From: an uncultured Aquimarina sp.
GTDB lineage: Bacteria > Bacteroidota > Bacteroidia > Flavobacteriales > Flavobacteriaceae
DNA: 64,000 bases
Reading direction: 5' to 3'
Assembly (NCBI GenBank): GCA_947497175.1
Contig: CANMFM010000006.1
Span: 1-64,000, forward strand
In this document: positions 45,067 to 53,188 of the stretch, one piece after another
Numbering within the stretch: the first letter of the stretch is position 1
How the letters are laid out: each line of letters opens with the position of its first letter
Program-made: the position numbers and the translations under genes
Notes under the pieces: generated by a model
Told to the model about the DNA's origin: nothing
The model's database searches: none
The model's input: only the letters and a program-made list of their open reading frames with translations

Positions 45067-45894
45067 GTGGAAGCCTTAAAAAGTATATTCAAATTTTACA
45101 TTAATAGTAGTATTCATGTTGCTTTAGCCATTTGTGCTTTAGTACAAATTACATTTCTCAAATTTGGGACTGCTGACCGGTATATTTTTCTTCTTTTTAG
45201 TTTTTTAGGGTCTATTGCAGCGTATAATTTTGTTAAGTATTCTAAAGTTTCTAAACTGCATCACAGACAATTAACCAGGTCTATGAAAGGAATTCGTGTA
45301 TTAACAATTCTTTGTGGTATATTTTTTATTTACGTTGCTTTTAAAGTTCCTTATGATACTCTGGTATATATGACACCCTTTGTTGTACTAACGGTGTTGT
45401 ATGCCGTTCCGGTTTTTCCTAATAAAAGAAATTTAAGAAGTGTGGCTGGGATCAAAATTTTTATAATAGGATTGGTTTGGGCAGGTGCTACGGTACTCGT
45501 TCCTGTAGTTTATGTTAAAGGAGTTTTTAATTTTGATTTTTTAATTGAAATCATTCAGCGTTTTTTGTTCGTCGTAGTATTGATGTTGCCTTTTGAAATA
45601 AGAGATCTTCAGTATGATGACGCGACATTAGAAACTATCCCTCAGAAAATAGGAGTTACTAAAACTAAGGTTTTTGGAAGTACTCTATTAGTCGTATTTT
45701 TACTATTAACAGCTACTAAGGAGATGCTGTCTTCTATAGAGATTTTAAGTACCATTTTAATCGCCATCATAAGTCTTATGTTTTTATGGGGGACCGATCG
45801 GCAACAGTCAAAATATTATTGTTCTTTTTGGGTAGAAGGGATACCTATAATGTGGTTATTTATTACGCTTATATTACAGAGATTGTTTAATTAA
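45067..45894 (+). CDS. UbiA-like prenyltransferase-family membrane protein, first Asp motif lost
   Basis: A 275-residue protein with about eight membrane helices. The second UbiA motif is recognisable: LPFEIRDLQYDDATLETIPQKIGV (Asp180, Asp184, Asp185), matching the DIRDxxxD...T.P..G pattern. In the place of the first motif (NDxxDxxxD) it has only YNFVKYSKVSK (from Tyr53), so key Mg-binding Asp are missing. It may be a divergent relative without prenyl transfer, or one with another substrate. The start is GTG at 45067. It stands alone and converges with the small anti-sigma-like genes. Confidence 0.75.
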   Translation: MEALKSIFKFYINSSIHVALAICALVQITFLKFGTADRYIFLLFSFLGSIAAYNFVKYSKVSKLHHRQLTRSMKGIRVLTILCGIFFIYVAFKVPYDTLVYMTPFVVLTVLYAVPVFPNKRNLRSVAGIKIFIIGLVWAGATVLVPVVYVKGVFNFDFLIEIIQRFLFVVVLMLPFEIRDLQYDDATLETIPQKIGVTKTKVFGSTLLVVFLLLTATKEMLSSIEILSTILIAIISLMFLWGTDRQQSKYYCSFWVEGIPIMWLFITLILQRLFN

Positions 45895-46138
45895 TTTCTT
45901 TCTGCAACCTTTTTTTCATTACTTCTTTATGAGAAGGACTAATGGTATGGATATCAGATTTTTTAATTGTCTTCGTAAGTTTAGTATTTCTTTTTGAATA
46001 CGCTCGAGTTACGCTACAATATGCTAATCGAATATTTAATTTAATGAGCTCCAAAAGAGTGGCCTCACCATATTGGTTTTTGTCACAAATATGTTTTGCT
46101 TCTTCGCAGGATACAAATAACTTATTAGTAGTTTTCAT
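45887..46138 (-). CDS. Small anti-sigma-like protein, broken zinc motif (paralog 2)
   Basis: An 83-residue paralog of the protein encoded at 46188-46442. The two share VSC..A.H.CDKNQY.EA and the KLN pattern. Where paralog 1 has HxxxCxxC, this one reads RLAYCSVT (Arg37, Cys41, Thr44), so two of three zinc ligands are gone. Cys11 and Cys18 remain. The end is basic. It is the last gene of the sigma-factor operon. I infer a diverged duplicate that may have lost zinc or taken a new role. The stop lies within the last bases of the convergent UbiA-like gene. Confidence 0.75.
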   Translation of the reverse strand: MKTTNKLFVSCEEAKHICDKNQYGEATLLELIKLNIRLAYCSVTRAYSKRNTKLTKTIKKSDIHTISPSHKEVMKKRLQKEIN

Positions 46139-46187
46139 TACAATTCGCAGTACTTGTTTTGTTTGGGGAATGTTTGCTTTATCTTAT

Positions 46188-46442
46188 TTATTCAGACATT
46201 TTTTGTTTTAGTCGTTCTTTCATTGCGTTTTTTTCATACTCATTAATACTAATTACTTTGGGATCCTTAACTAACTTAGTCAACTTGCTATTGTTTGCAG
46301 AGTATTTTCTACATGCTCTGCAATATATCAGATGTACATTCAGTTTTACTTTTTCCCAAAAAGATGCTTCTTTATATTGATTCTTATCACAAAAGTGATT
46401 CGCATCTGTACAACTTACAAAAATTCCTTTTCCTTTACTCAT
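46188..46442 (-). CDS. Small zinc-binding anti-sigma-like protein (paralog 1)
   Basis: An 84-residue protein next to an ECF sigma factor, with a ZAS-like zinc motif HLIYCRAC (His37, Cys41, Cys44) and upstream Cys11 and Cys18. The motif HxxxCxxC is that of zinc-binding anti-sigma factors. It is short and has no membrane segment, so it would hold the sigma factor in the cytoplasm, perhaps released by oxidation. It begins 6 bases after the sigma gene's stop. The assignment rests on motif and position. Confidence 0.8.
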   Translation of the reverse strand: MSKGKGIFVSCTDANHFCDKNQYKEASFWEKVKLNVHLIYCRACRKYSANNSKLTKLVKDPKVISINEYEKNAMKERLKQKMSE

Positions 46443-46448
46443 TATTTC

Positions 46449-47003
46449 TTAAAACCAATTTTTTTCTAAGCACTCAGCCATAGCAGTACGTGCTCGGTGG
46501 ATTATAACCCATAGGTTAGACGCAGTAATATCAAATTCATTACAAATAGCTTCGGTATCAAATCCTTGAATCGTTTTCATTTTGAAAATAAGGGCTTGTT
46601 TTTCAGGTAATTTACCGATACAATTATGAATTGCTACCCCTAGTTCTTCATTTTCAATATCGCCTTCGGCATTCTTGTCAAAGGGGTCAGCTACGCGTTC
46701 TTCTAGCCAATCTCCTTCAGTTTCAGAATCACTAGAATAGTTTATTCGTACTTCAGCTTTACCCTTATTACTATTTATTTTACGATAATGATCAATAATT
46801 TTTCTTTTTAGAATTGAAATAAGCCATGTTCTTTCGCTGGCTTCGCCTTTAAAATTTTTCATAGATTTAAGGCCTGCAAAGAATGTTTCTTGTACAAGAT
46901 CTTGCGCAATTTCTCTATCATCAACTCTAACAATGGTATAGTTAAATAAGTAATCACTGTATTTATCTACCCATGTATTGGGGTCTATGGTGTTTGTTGG
47001 CAT
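46449..47003 (-). CDS. ECF-type RNA polymerase sigma factor
   Basis: A 184-residue extracytoplasmic-function sigma factor. ATG at 47003 (MPTNTIDPNTWVDKYSDYLFNYT) is preferred over TTG 47030, which lies inside the promoter element. Region 2 shows REIAQDLVQETFFAGLKSMKNFKGEASERTWLISILKRKIIDHYRK, region 4 KLPEKQALIFKMKTIQGFDTEAICNEFDITASNLWVIIHRARTAMAECL. Between them is an acidic linker. It is the first gene of a three-gene set with two small anti-sigma-like proteins. The upstream -7 element is of the housekeeping type, so the operon is not obviously only self-driven. Confidence 0.93.
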   Translation of the reverse strand: MPTNTIDPNTWVDKYSDYLFNYTIVRVDDREIAQDLVQETFFAGLKSMKNFKGEASERTWLISILKRKIIDHYRKINSNKGKAEVRINYSSDSETEGDWLEERVADPFDKNAEGDIENEELGVAIHNCIGKLPEKQALIFKMKTIQGFDTEAICNEFDITASNLWVIIHRARTAMAECLEKNWF

Positions 47004-47027
47004 TGTAGATATAATTGTTGTGTTCAC

Positions 47028-47035
47028 CAAAAATA
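47028..47035 (-). promoter_or_regulatory. -7 element for the ECF sigma operon
   Basis: On the minus strand this reads TATTTTTG, a TAnnTTTG match, ending 24 bases before the ATG at 47003. Confidence 0.5.
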
Positions 47036-47096
47036 GGATAAAAAGTTGAATCTTACTGTATGTTTTGACTATAGAGTATTAAGTAGAATTTGTTTT

Positions 47097-47573
47097 TTAG
47101 TCCTTACAACCAATTTTTAACGAATACATTTCTAAATAAGATTTTATAGATTGATTTCGAGAAAAAAGAAATTGAGTGAGGTGTTTTTTTAAAAATAGGT
47201 AGTTAGATACCTTGCCAAAGATTCCATAAGGGACTTCGTATTTAAGAATATCTATCATTTCTGTTTCTTTTAGTTTTTTTTGAAAAATATGTTCATGCGT
47301 AAAGGATTTAAAATGCCCATCTATCATTTCGTCGGTAAATCGGTTTGGCGCATCAAACGTTGTAATTTTACTCTGATGATTTAGAAATACGCCAAAGTGT
47401 TTGCCTCTCCATGTGACGGTTTCATCTAAACCTATAAGGCCAGAGGTGACACCATCAATGGCTTGCTCTTGGGTACTACTTGCAGCATATACATGAAAAT
47501 CTATATTTCTGGATATATCAAATACCTTTTCTATCGAGGCATTTATTGAAGTTGTTAAACGAATTGTTGTCAT
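47097..47573 (-). CDS. SRPBCC-family protein
   Basis: A 158-residue START/SRPBCC-fold protein (MTTIRLTTSINASIEKVFDISRNIDFH is the usual opening). TVTWRGKHFGVFLNHQSKITTFDAPNRFTDEMIDGHFKSFTHEHIF is very typical of the group found beside TIGR01777 proteins. The fold binds hydrophobic ligands. It is the last gene of a five-gene run and begins 4 bases after the TIGR01777 gene. Its ligand is unknown. Confidence 0.88.
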   Translation of the reverse strand: MTTIRLTTSINASIEKVFDISRNIDFHVYAASSTQEQAIDGVTSGLIGLDETVTWRGKHFGVFLNHQSKITTFDAPNRFTDEMIDGHFKSFTHEHIFQKKLKETEMIDILKYEVPYGIFGKVSNYLFLKKHLTQFLFSRNQSIKSYLEMYSLKIGCKD

Positions 47574-47577
47574 ATCA

Positions 47578-48486
47578 CTAAATTAGATTTTTTAAAGCTT
47601 TGAGCAGATCCGGATATTCAAATTTGAATCCATTTTCTTCTAATCTTGCGGGGATAAGATTTCTACTTTTGAGGATGAGCTCAGTTTCGGTATTAATGAT
47701 TTTGGCTCCAATTTCTAATACAGGTTTGGGCAGTGAAATTCCAAAAGGGATTTTCATGGTATGTCTAAGTGTTTTCATAAAATTCGTATTTGTTGAAGGT
47801 TTGGGCGAGACAATGTTTACTGCACCTACTATGCTTGAAGTATTAATTATGAAATCAATACTTCTTACAAAATCATACTCGTGTATCCAGCTTATTTTTT
47901 GATTTCCGCTGCCTTGTTTTCCACCAAACCCAATTCTAGCCAGATTGATTAGGGGATGTAGCGCCCCACCCTTTTTGCCAAGAACAATTGAGGTTCTCAG
48001 AGCAACTTTTCTTGTGTTAGGAGTTTTTTGAGAGAAAAACACTTCTTCCCAGGATCTGGCCACATATACTGAAAATCCATTTCCTATCTCACCATGAGTT
48101 TCATTCATCTCTTTATCTAAAGAATGTTTGTAAATGGTTCCGGTAGATGAGTTTAACCATATTCTGGGAGGAGTATGACATGCTTTCATTGCCTTACCCA
48201 GAACATGTGTAGACTCTAGTCTGGAGTTTAAGATTAGATCTTTATTTTTTTGATTATATCTGCAATCCACAGATTTGCCTGTCATATTGATAAGTACATC
48301 GGCTTGATTTAGTTCATTTTTCCAATCCCCAAGGTTTCTAGCATCCCAATGTATCCACTGGACATTATGTTTAGCTTTATTTTTTCCTCTGGTAAGAATA
48401 ATAATTTTTTCTGCTGTGCTTTTAAAGTGTTGGGCAATAACGTTTCCTAAGAATCCACTTCCTCCTGCGATAACTATTTTTTTCAT
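47578..48486 (-). CDS. TIGR01777-family NAD-dependent epimerase-like protein
   Basis: A 302-residue extended SDR of the TIGR01777 kind. KIVIAGGSGFLGNVIAQHF (residues 3-21) binds NAD(P). VLINMTGKSVDCRYNQKN and TRLEST-like LNSRLESTHVLGKAM are family signatures, as is the later LRTSIVLGKKGGALHPL. The C-terminal DUF1731-like part carries IPFGISLPKPVLEIGAKIINTETELILKSRNLIPARLEENGFKFEYPDL. The reaction is not known. The SRPBCC neighbour is a common companion. Confidence 0.93.
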   Translation of the reverse strand: MKKIVIAGGSGFLGNVIAQHFKSTAEKIIILTRGKNKAKHNVQWIHWDARNLGDWKNELNQADVLINMTGKSVDCRYNQKNKDLILNSRLESTHVLGKAMKACHTPPRIWLNSSTGTIYKHSLDKEMNETHGEIGNGFSVYVARSWEEVFFSQKTPNTRKVALRTSIVLGKKGGALHPLINLARIGFGGKQGSGNQKISWIHEYDFVRSIDFIINTSSIVGAVNIVSPKPSTNTNFMKTLRHTMKIPFGISLPKPVLEIGAKIINTETELILKSRNLIPARLEENGFKFEYPDLLKALKNLI

Positions 48487-48493
48487 AATTGAT

Positions 48494-49375
48494 TTATTTT
48501 TCTGCGGTAATTAAATAATATCCAAAGCTTTTCATATGTAAGCCTGCGAGTAATGCAAAAAAAGATCCTCTCAGGTTTTTCCGGCTTTGAGGTTTAAGGC
48601 GTTCTTTTTTAATTAGTTTTTTAAGAATGAATCCGGTAATAGCAAAAGGGACATGAAGCACAGAGGGTGCTACTCTAAAAGAAATATCTTCGATTTTAAT
48701 AGTTTTAAAACCGATTTCTGTCAAGATCTTTTTTACTTCATTGATATTTCCCAACCCTTGAAGACTCCATCCTTTACAAAGGTTTTCATAGCAGTAGTGG
48801 CCTCCGGCACAAAGGTGCTCTTCATTTTTCTTAATAAACGCATCTGCAATGACTAATCTTGTATTTGGTTTTAATATTCGATAGGCTTCTTGTAGTGCTT
48901 TTTTACTATGGCCAGAATGACAAAAACTTTCTATAGCATAAGCCCCATTTATGCTATTGGAGGTAAATGAAGTATTGCAATAATCTTCTTCAAGGATTAT
49001 TGCGTTTTTGTGCTTTAGTCTTTTGTTTCCTTCATGTACCTGAAATGTAGATAATGTAACACCAATGATGTGTAGCAAAGGATATTTTCTTAATCCATAT
49101 TGAATGGCTCCTCCAATACCACATCCTAAATCAACAACCAAAGAATTTTTTTTAGGCACATTAAGCCTATCAAAAACTTGTTGTGTCATCTGGTTCAGCA
49201 TAGAATCTCGTTTACATAGATTAGTTTTAAATGGGATGTAATAACCAAAATGCATATTGAAATCCTTACTCCAAAATTCGTAATCTTCTGTGGCTTCATT
49301 ATAAAATTGGATGATGTTACGTTTTGTGGCTGCTCTTCTTTGTTTTAACTTTTGAAGTATGGTGAGTGTACTCAT
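48494..49375 (-). CDS. Class I SAM methyltransferase, small-molecule/lipid type
   Basis: A 293-residue methyltransferase resembling cyclopropane-fatty-acid-synthase/sterol-methyltransferase-like enzymes. NFHFGYY-like NMHFGYYIPFKTNLCKRDSMLNQ precedes motif I LVVDLGCGIGGAIQYGL. NGAYAIESFCHSGHSKKALQEAYRILKPNTRLVIAD is the SAM-binding post-motif. C-terminal region basic. The AIESFCH and CAGGHYCYENLC stretches are Cys-rich. Likely acts on a lipid or pigment, but the substrate is not shown. Fourth gene of the MarR-led run. Confidence 0.88.
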   Translation of the reverse strand: MSTLTILQKLKQRRAATKRNIIQFYNEATEDYEFWSKDFNMHFGYYIPFKTNLCKRDSMLNQMTQQVFDRLNVPKKNSLVVDLGCGIGGAIQYGLRKYPLLHIIGVTLSTFQVHEGNKRLKHKNAIILEEDYCNTSFTSNSINGAYAIESFCHSGHSKKALQEAYRILKPNTRLVIADAFIKKNEEHLCAGGHYCYENLCKGWSLQGLGNINEVKKILTEIGFKTIKIEDISFRVAPSVLHVPFAITGFILKKLIKKERLKPQSRKNLRGSFFALLAGLHMKSFGYYLITAEK

Positions 49376-49386
49376 GATGCTCTGTT

Positions 49387-49827
49387 TTATAAGTTAAAAA
49401 AACCAATACTATTGTATGCTAATAATAGCGTAAAAACTACTGCAAAAAGTATAAACAGGCAGTTCATAAAATAGCTGCCGATTTTGAATAGTTTCTTTTT
49501 AGGGATTTCATACATTGGATAATAAGCAACTTGTGTTGCTACTTTACCAATCCAGTATGCGGCAATTAAACCTGTTACAGCAAGTGCCAAAGGGGTTTGT
49601 TCTTTTAGATGAGTGGGTAGAGTAATTGCAATTAATCCAAATGAGAAATTAAGTCCTTGGATGTATCTGCCATAGGTTTTAGCTATTTCCTGATTAAGAG
49701 GTTTTAGTTGTTTTACATCGGTATACCAATCAAATACGTTATGTCTTATATAGGGGTAGATTAGGGCTGTGAATATCTGACCAATTCCGCTAAGTATGAT
49801 CAATCCATTTGGGATATTAAAGTTCAT
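49387..49827 (-). CDS. Hypothetical four-helix membrane protein
   Basis: A 146-residue integral membrane protein with about four hydrophobic segments (LIILSGIGQIFTALIYPYI, FGLIAITLP, LALAVTGLIAAYWIGKVATQ, FMNCLFILFAVVFTLLLAY). I recognise no family. A possible regulator site (49846-49863) lies 19 bases before its ATG. It is part of the MarR-to-SRPBCC run with 11 bases to the methyltransferase gene. Confidence 0.8.
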   Translation of the reverse strand: MNFNIPNGLIILSGIGQIFTALIYPYIRHNVFDWYTDVKQLKPLNQEIAKTYGRYIQGLNFSFGLIAITLPTHLKEQTPLALAVTGLIAAYWIGKVATQVAYYPMYEIPKKKLFKIGSYFMNCLFILFAVVFTLLLAYNSIGFFNL

Positions 49828-49845
49828 ATTTAATTTATTTTAAAG

Positions 49846-49863
49846 TTTCAGAAAAAATTGAAA
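49846..49863. promoter_or_regulatory. Possible second operator of the GbsR/MarR regulator
   Basis: TTTCAG-AAAAAA-TTGAAA has almost the same half-sites and the same 6-base spacing as the repeat at 50451-50474. It lies 19 bases upstream of the membrane protein start. Confidence 0.5.
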
Positions 49864-49922
49864 TATATATAGGAAATAAAAAGGAGACGATGGCTCCTTT
49901 CCATACTTCCGTGTTGATGTTC

Positions 49923-50426
49923 TTATTTGATTAGTTTTACCAATGCTTTTGTGATCCAATTATGATCTTGACCTACAACTTTATTCATCATAATGTCTAA
50001 TGTATCTGCCATTTCATGTAATGCTTTGGTTTGTTTAATTAACTCTTTAGTCTTTGCAGTTCCATCCTCTTGGGTGTTAGAAACATCTTTTAAAACCTTA
50101 ATGGTAGGTTTAAGTTCTCTTCTACTTCGTTCTTTTGCTATTTGCCTTGCTAGCTCCTGTACATCTTTTTCTGAGGTAAAATATTCTTTGCGTTCCCCCA
50201 TTTTGTTTTCTTTGAAAACAATGCCCCAATCCATTAGTTGCCGTAAATTCATACTTGTATTTCCTCTAGAAATATGCAACTCTTCCATAATATCCTCCAT
50301 AGAGAGAGGCTCTGGAGATATAAGTAACAAAGCATGGATCTGCGCCATGGCCTTATTAATTCCCCATAAGGTCCCTAGAGAACCCCATGTAGAAATAAAT
50401 TTATTTTTTGCTTCATCATAATTCAT
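49923..50426 (-). CDS. GbsR/MarR-type transcriptional regulator
   Basis: A 167-residue winged-helix regulator starting at ATG 50426 (MNYDEAKNKFISTWGSLGTLWGINKAMAQIHALLL). The HTH is PLSMEDIMEELHISRGNTSMNLRQLMDWGIVFKE. The MGERKEYF wing and the coiled, helical C-terminus are the GbsR-type layout. It controls, most simply, its own promoter: a perfect inverted repeat lies just upstream of the -7 element, and a related repeat precedes the next gene. It leads the five-gene run with the membrane protein, methyltransferase, TIGR01777 and SRPBCC genes. Confidence 0.9.
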   Translation of the reverse strand: MNYDEAKNKFISTWGSLGTLWGINKAMAQIHALLLISPEPLSMEDIMEELHISRGNTSMNLRQLMDWGIVFKENKMGERKEYFTSEKDVQELARQIAKERSRRELKPTIKVLKDVSNTQEDGTAKTKELIKQTKALHEMADTLDIMMNKVVGQDHNWITKALVKLIK

Positions 50427-50430
50427 AGTA

Positions 50431-50438
50431 CAAATATA
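50431..50438 (-). promoter_or_regulatory. -7 element for the GbsR/MarR gene
   Basis: On the minus strand this reads TATATTTG, ending 4 bases before the ATG at 50426. The mRNA would be leaderless or nearly so. Confidence 0.6.
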
Positions 50439-50450
50439 TAAAAAATATAA

Positions 50451-50474
50451 AACTTTCAAAAAATATTGAAAGTT
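50451..50474. promoter_or_regulatory. Inverted repeat, likely operator of the GbsR/MarR gene
   Basis: AACTTTCAA (50451-50459) and TTGAAAGTT (50466-50474) are perfect 9-base arms with spacer AAAATA. It sits in the -10 to -35 zone upstream of the TATATTTG element, the place for a self-repressing site. Confidence 0.65.
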
Positions 50475-50590
50475 AATTATGTTTAGTATACTAACTAAGT
50501 AGGGTAATCCAGTTGTTATTTTGTGGAGTATCCATTTTTGTTAACGTTTGATTTTATGTAAGTTACAGTCTAACACAAACTCATATACTA

Positions 50591-53110
50591 ATGAAAAGAT
50601 TAAATTTAATTATTTCAGCGCTATGGCTATGTTTGCTTTTTACTTATAGCTATGCACAGGATCAAAAAAAAATGTTTTATGCCACGATGCAAACAAGGGA
50701 TGCCCAGGGGCTTAAAATAGATCATCCCGAGGATATTAAAATTATTCGCTCTAATAATGGCTATAGTGCGGTTATGCTTAGTCATAACGCCGCAGAAGAA
50801 TTGCACCACAAAGTATTGGTTCATGGCCCCGGGTTTATTTACGAAACCTCAGAAAAAAATGCACTGTCTTCTATTGGAAACATTAATAAAAAATCTGCAA
50901 GGGCACAAAGAGCTGTTTTTTCAATTACCCAAGATGTATTAGTAAGACAAAGTCTCGACTTGGTAAATAACTTTAACATAGCTAATCAGATTCAGGAATT
51001 AGAAGGTTATGGATCTCGTTATCATACTACCAATAGTGCAAGACAGTCTGTTTTAGACTTAAAAACAAAATGGGAGGGGTTGGCCGCTGGTCGTAGCGAT
51101 GTATCTGTAAGAATTGTGAATCATACGAGCACAGATATGCCATCAGTAATCATGACTATAACCGGATCAGAAGAACCAGATAATTTTGTAATTATTGGCG
51201 GACATATTGATTCTACAGCAAGAGGAGGTAATAGTAATAATGCTCCCGGGGCAGATGATAATGCGTCGGGTATAGCTACTATAACTGAAGCAGCCAGAGT
51301 ATTGTTTTCAATGAATTTTAGACCCAAACGAACTATAGAATTCATGGCCTTTGCGGCAGAAGAAGTTGGGCTTAGGGGATCTAAAGAAATTGCAGAAGAT
51401 TACAAAAGACGAAACGTGAATGTTGTAAGTTATATGCAATTAGATATGACAAATTATAAGGGTTCTGCAAATGATATTTATGTGTCTACAGATTCTTATA
51501 ATGATGATACACTAAATGATTTTTTAATAGAATTGATGAACTATTACAATGCATCAGGAACACATAGGCTTACGTATGGGACTTCGCAATGTAACTACGG
51601 TTGCTCAGATCACTATAGCTGGGCTCAACAGGGATATGACGTAGCTTTTCCTTTTGAAGCAAGATTCAATGAAAGTAACCCTAATATTCATACGACTAGA
51701 GATACTTTTGATCGTTCGCCGACCCCTAATGCTACCCATGCCGCTAAATTTGCAAAATTGGCACTTGAATATTTGATTGAAATCTCTAATGGAGTAAGTG
51801 GCGGACCAACACCTAACGAGTGTACAACAGCTATTTCAACTTTTCCTTATAAACAAGGTTTTGAAGGATCTACAGGAGCTTGGCAACAAGCAACAAATGA
51901 TGACTTAAACTGGACTATAGATTCCAATGGAACTCCATCAAATGGTACCGGGCCAAGTAGTGCTATAGAAGGTTCTTCTTACATTTATGTAGAAGCTTCT
52001 GGTAATGGAAGTGGATTTCCAAATAAAAAAGCTATACTCACCTCTCCTTGTTTTGATTTGAGTAGTTTATCTACAGCTAGTTTAGGGTTCAAATATCATA
52101 TGCAAGGAGATGCAGTAGGTAGTTTATCTGTTGAGGCAAGTACAGACAATGGTGTTACTTGGATCAATATTTTTGGCAAATCAGGATCACAAGGAAGTAG
52201 TTGGAACACTGCCGATATTGATCTTTCTGCTTATCGTGCGACTCCAGTGCAACTCAGATTTACTGCGATCACTGGTACCAGCTGGCAGGGAGATATTACT
52301 ATTGACGATGTAGGTGTGGGAGCATCTGTTGTAGACCCAGGACCAGGGAATTGTGATACACTAAATTTTGATAACCTAACAATTTCATCTTTTTCTAATC
52401 AGGATAATGCCGGGAATTATTCGGTAGTAAGTGGAGGTGCAGGATTATCATTACAAAATAATACCTGGAAATCTGTGCCATTCAATTATACGGTAACTAC
52501 ATCCACCGTTATAGAATTTGATTTTTCTAGTTCTTCTGAAGGAGAAATCCATGCCATAGGTTTCGAAAACGATAATACGTTAACGGCCAATAGATATTTC
52601 AAAATACACGGTACGCAAAATTATGGAGTCACCAGTTATGATAATTATACGAGTGGTACAGTAAAATATATAATTCCTGTGGGTGATTTTTACACGGGTA
52701 CAATGGACCGATTGGTATTTACAAATGATAATGATGCCGGAAGCGGTAATACCTCGGTTTTTTCTAATGTAAAAATTTATGAAGGTTCATGTGGAAGATC
52801 AGAGAAAACAGTGGATTTTGGAGCCGCTACCCAGACATTCGGAAATACAAAAGAAGGAATATTGTCTACTGTAACTCTAAGCCCTAATCCAACGGTAAAT
52901 ACATTTGTAATTGATGTAGCTAATAAAAATTCTAAGATAGTTACGGCTTCTGTTTATTCAATCTCCGGCAGAAGAATATCTAAAATTCGACTGAGTAACG
53001 GATCAAATAGATTGTCTGCCAAAAAGATGTCTTTGAAACCAGGAACATACCTTATAGAATTTGAAACCGTAGGAGAAGAAACGATTACCAAAAGAATAGT
53101 GGTTCAATAA
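50591..53110 (+). CDS. Secreted M28 peptidase with type IX sorting domain
   Basis: An 839-residue zinc peptidase, secreted through the type IX system. The signal peptide ends near SYAQ (residue 23). A pro-region (about 25-120) and the M28 domain (about 130-400) follow, with VIIGGHIDSTARGG (His), GADDNASG (Asp), FAAEEVGLRGSKEI (Glu-Glu), YMQLDMTNYKG and NPNIHTTRD (His). A MAM/jelly-roll-like domain (about 415-580, FEGSTGAWQQATNDDLNWT and ITIDDVGVG), a second beta domain, and a type A sorting domain (TLSPNPTVNTFVIDV ... KPGTYLIEF ... KRIVVQ) end it. It should be a cargo of the PorV pathway. It has its own terminator. Confidence 0.94.
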   Translation: MKRLNLIISALWLCLLFTYSYAQDQKKMFYATMQTRDAQGLKIDHPEDIKIIRSNNGYSAVMLSHNAAEELHHKVLVHGPGFIYETSEKNALSSIGNINKKSARAQRAVFSITQDVLVRQSLDLVNNFNIANQIQELEGYGSRYHTTNSARQSVLDLKTKWEGLAAGRSDVSVRIVNHTSTDMPSVIMTITGSEEPDNFVIIGGHIDSTARGGNSNNAPGADDNASGIATITEAARVLFSMNFRPKRTIEFMAFAAEEVGLRGSKEIAEDYKRRNVNVVSYMQLDMTNYKGSANDIYVSTDSYNDDTLNDFLIELMNYYNASGTHRLTYGTSQCNYGCSDHYSWAQQGYDVAFPFEARFNESNPNIHTTRDTFDRSPTPNATHAAKFAKLALEYLIEISNGVSGGPTPNECTTAISTFPYKQGFEGSTGAWQQATNDDLNWTIDSNGTPSNGTGPSSAIEGSSYIYVEASGNGSGFPNKKAILTSPCFDLSSLSTASLGFKYHMQGDAVGSLSVEASTDNGVTWINIFGKSGSQGSSWNTADIDLSAYRATPVQLRFTAITGTSWQGDITIDDVGVGASVVDPGPGNCDTLNFDNLTISSFSNQDNAGNYSVVSGGAGLSLQNNTWKSVPFNYTVTTSTVIEFDFSSSSEGEIHAIGFENDNTLTANRYFKIHGTQNYGVTSYDNYTSGTVKYIIPVGDFYTGTMDRLVFTNDNDAGSGNTSVFSNVKIYEGSCGRSEKTVDFGAATQTFGNTKEGILSTVTLSPNPTVNTFVIDVANKNSKIVTASVYSISGRRISKIRLSNGSNRLSAKKMSLKPGTYLIEFETVGEETITKRIVVQ

Positions 53111-53131
53111 ATTCAAGTTTTTTAAAATTAT

Positions 53132-53166
53132 AAAGGTGCTTCAATACCATTGAAGCACCTTTTTTA
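53132..53166 (+). terminator. Terminator after the M28 peptidase
   Basis: AAAGGTGCTTCAA and TTGAAGCACCTTT form a 13-bp stem with loop TACCA and a T-run. Confidence 0.93.
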
Positions 53167-53188
53167 TATTCAGTTTTTATCTGAAGAA

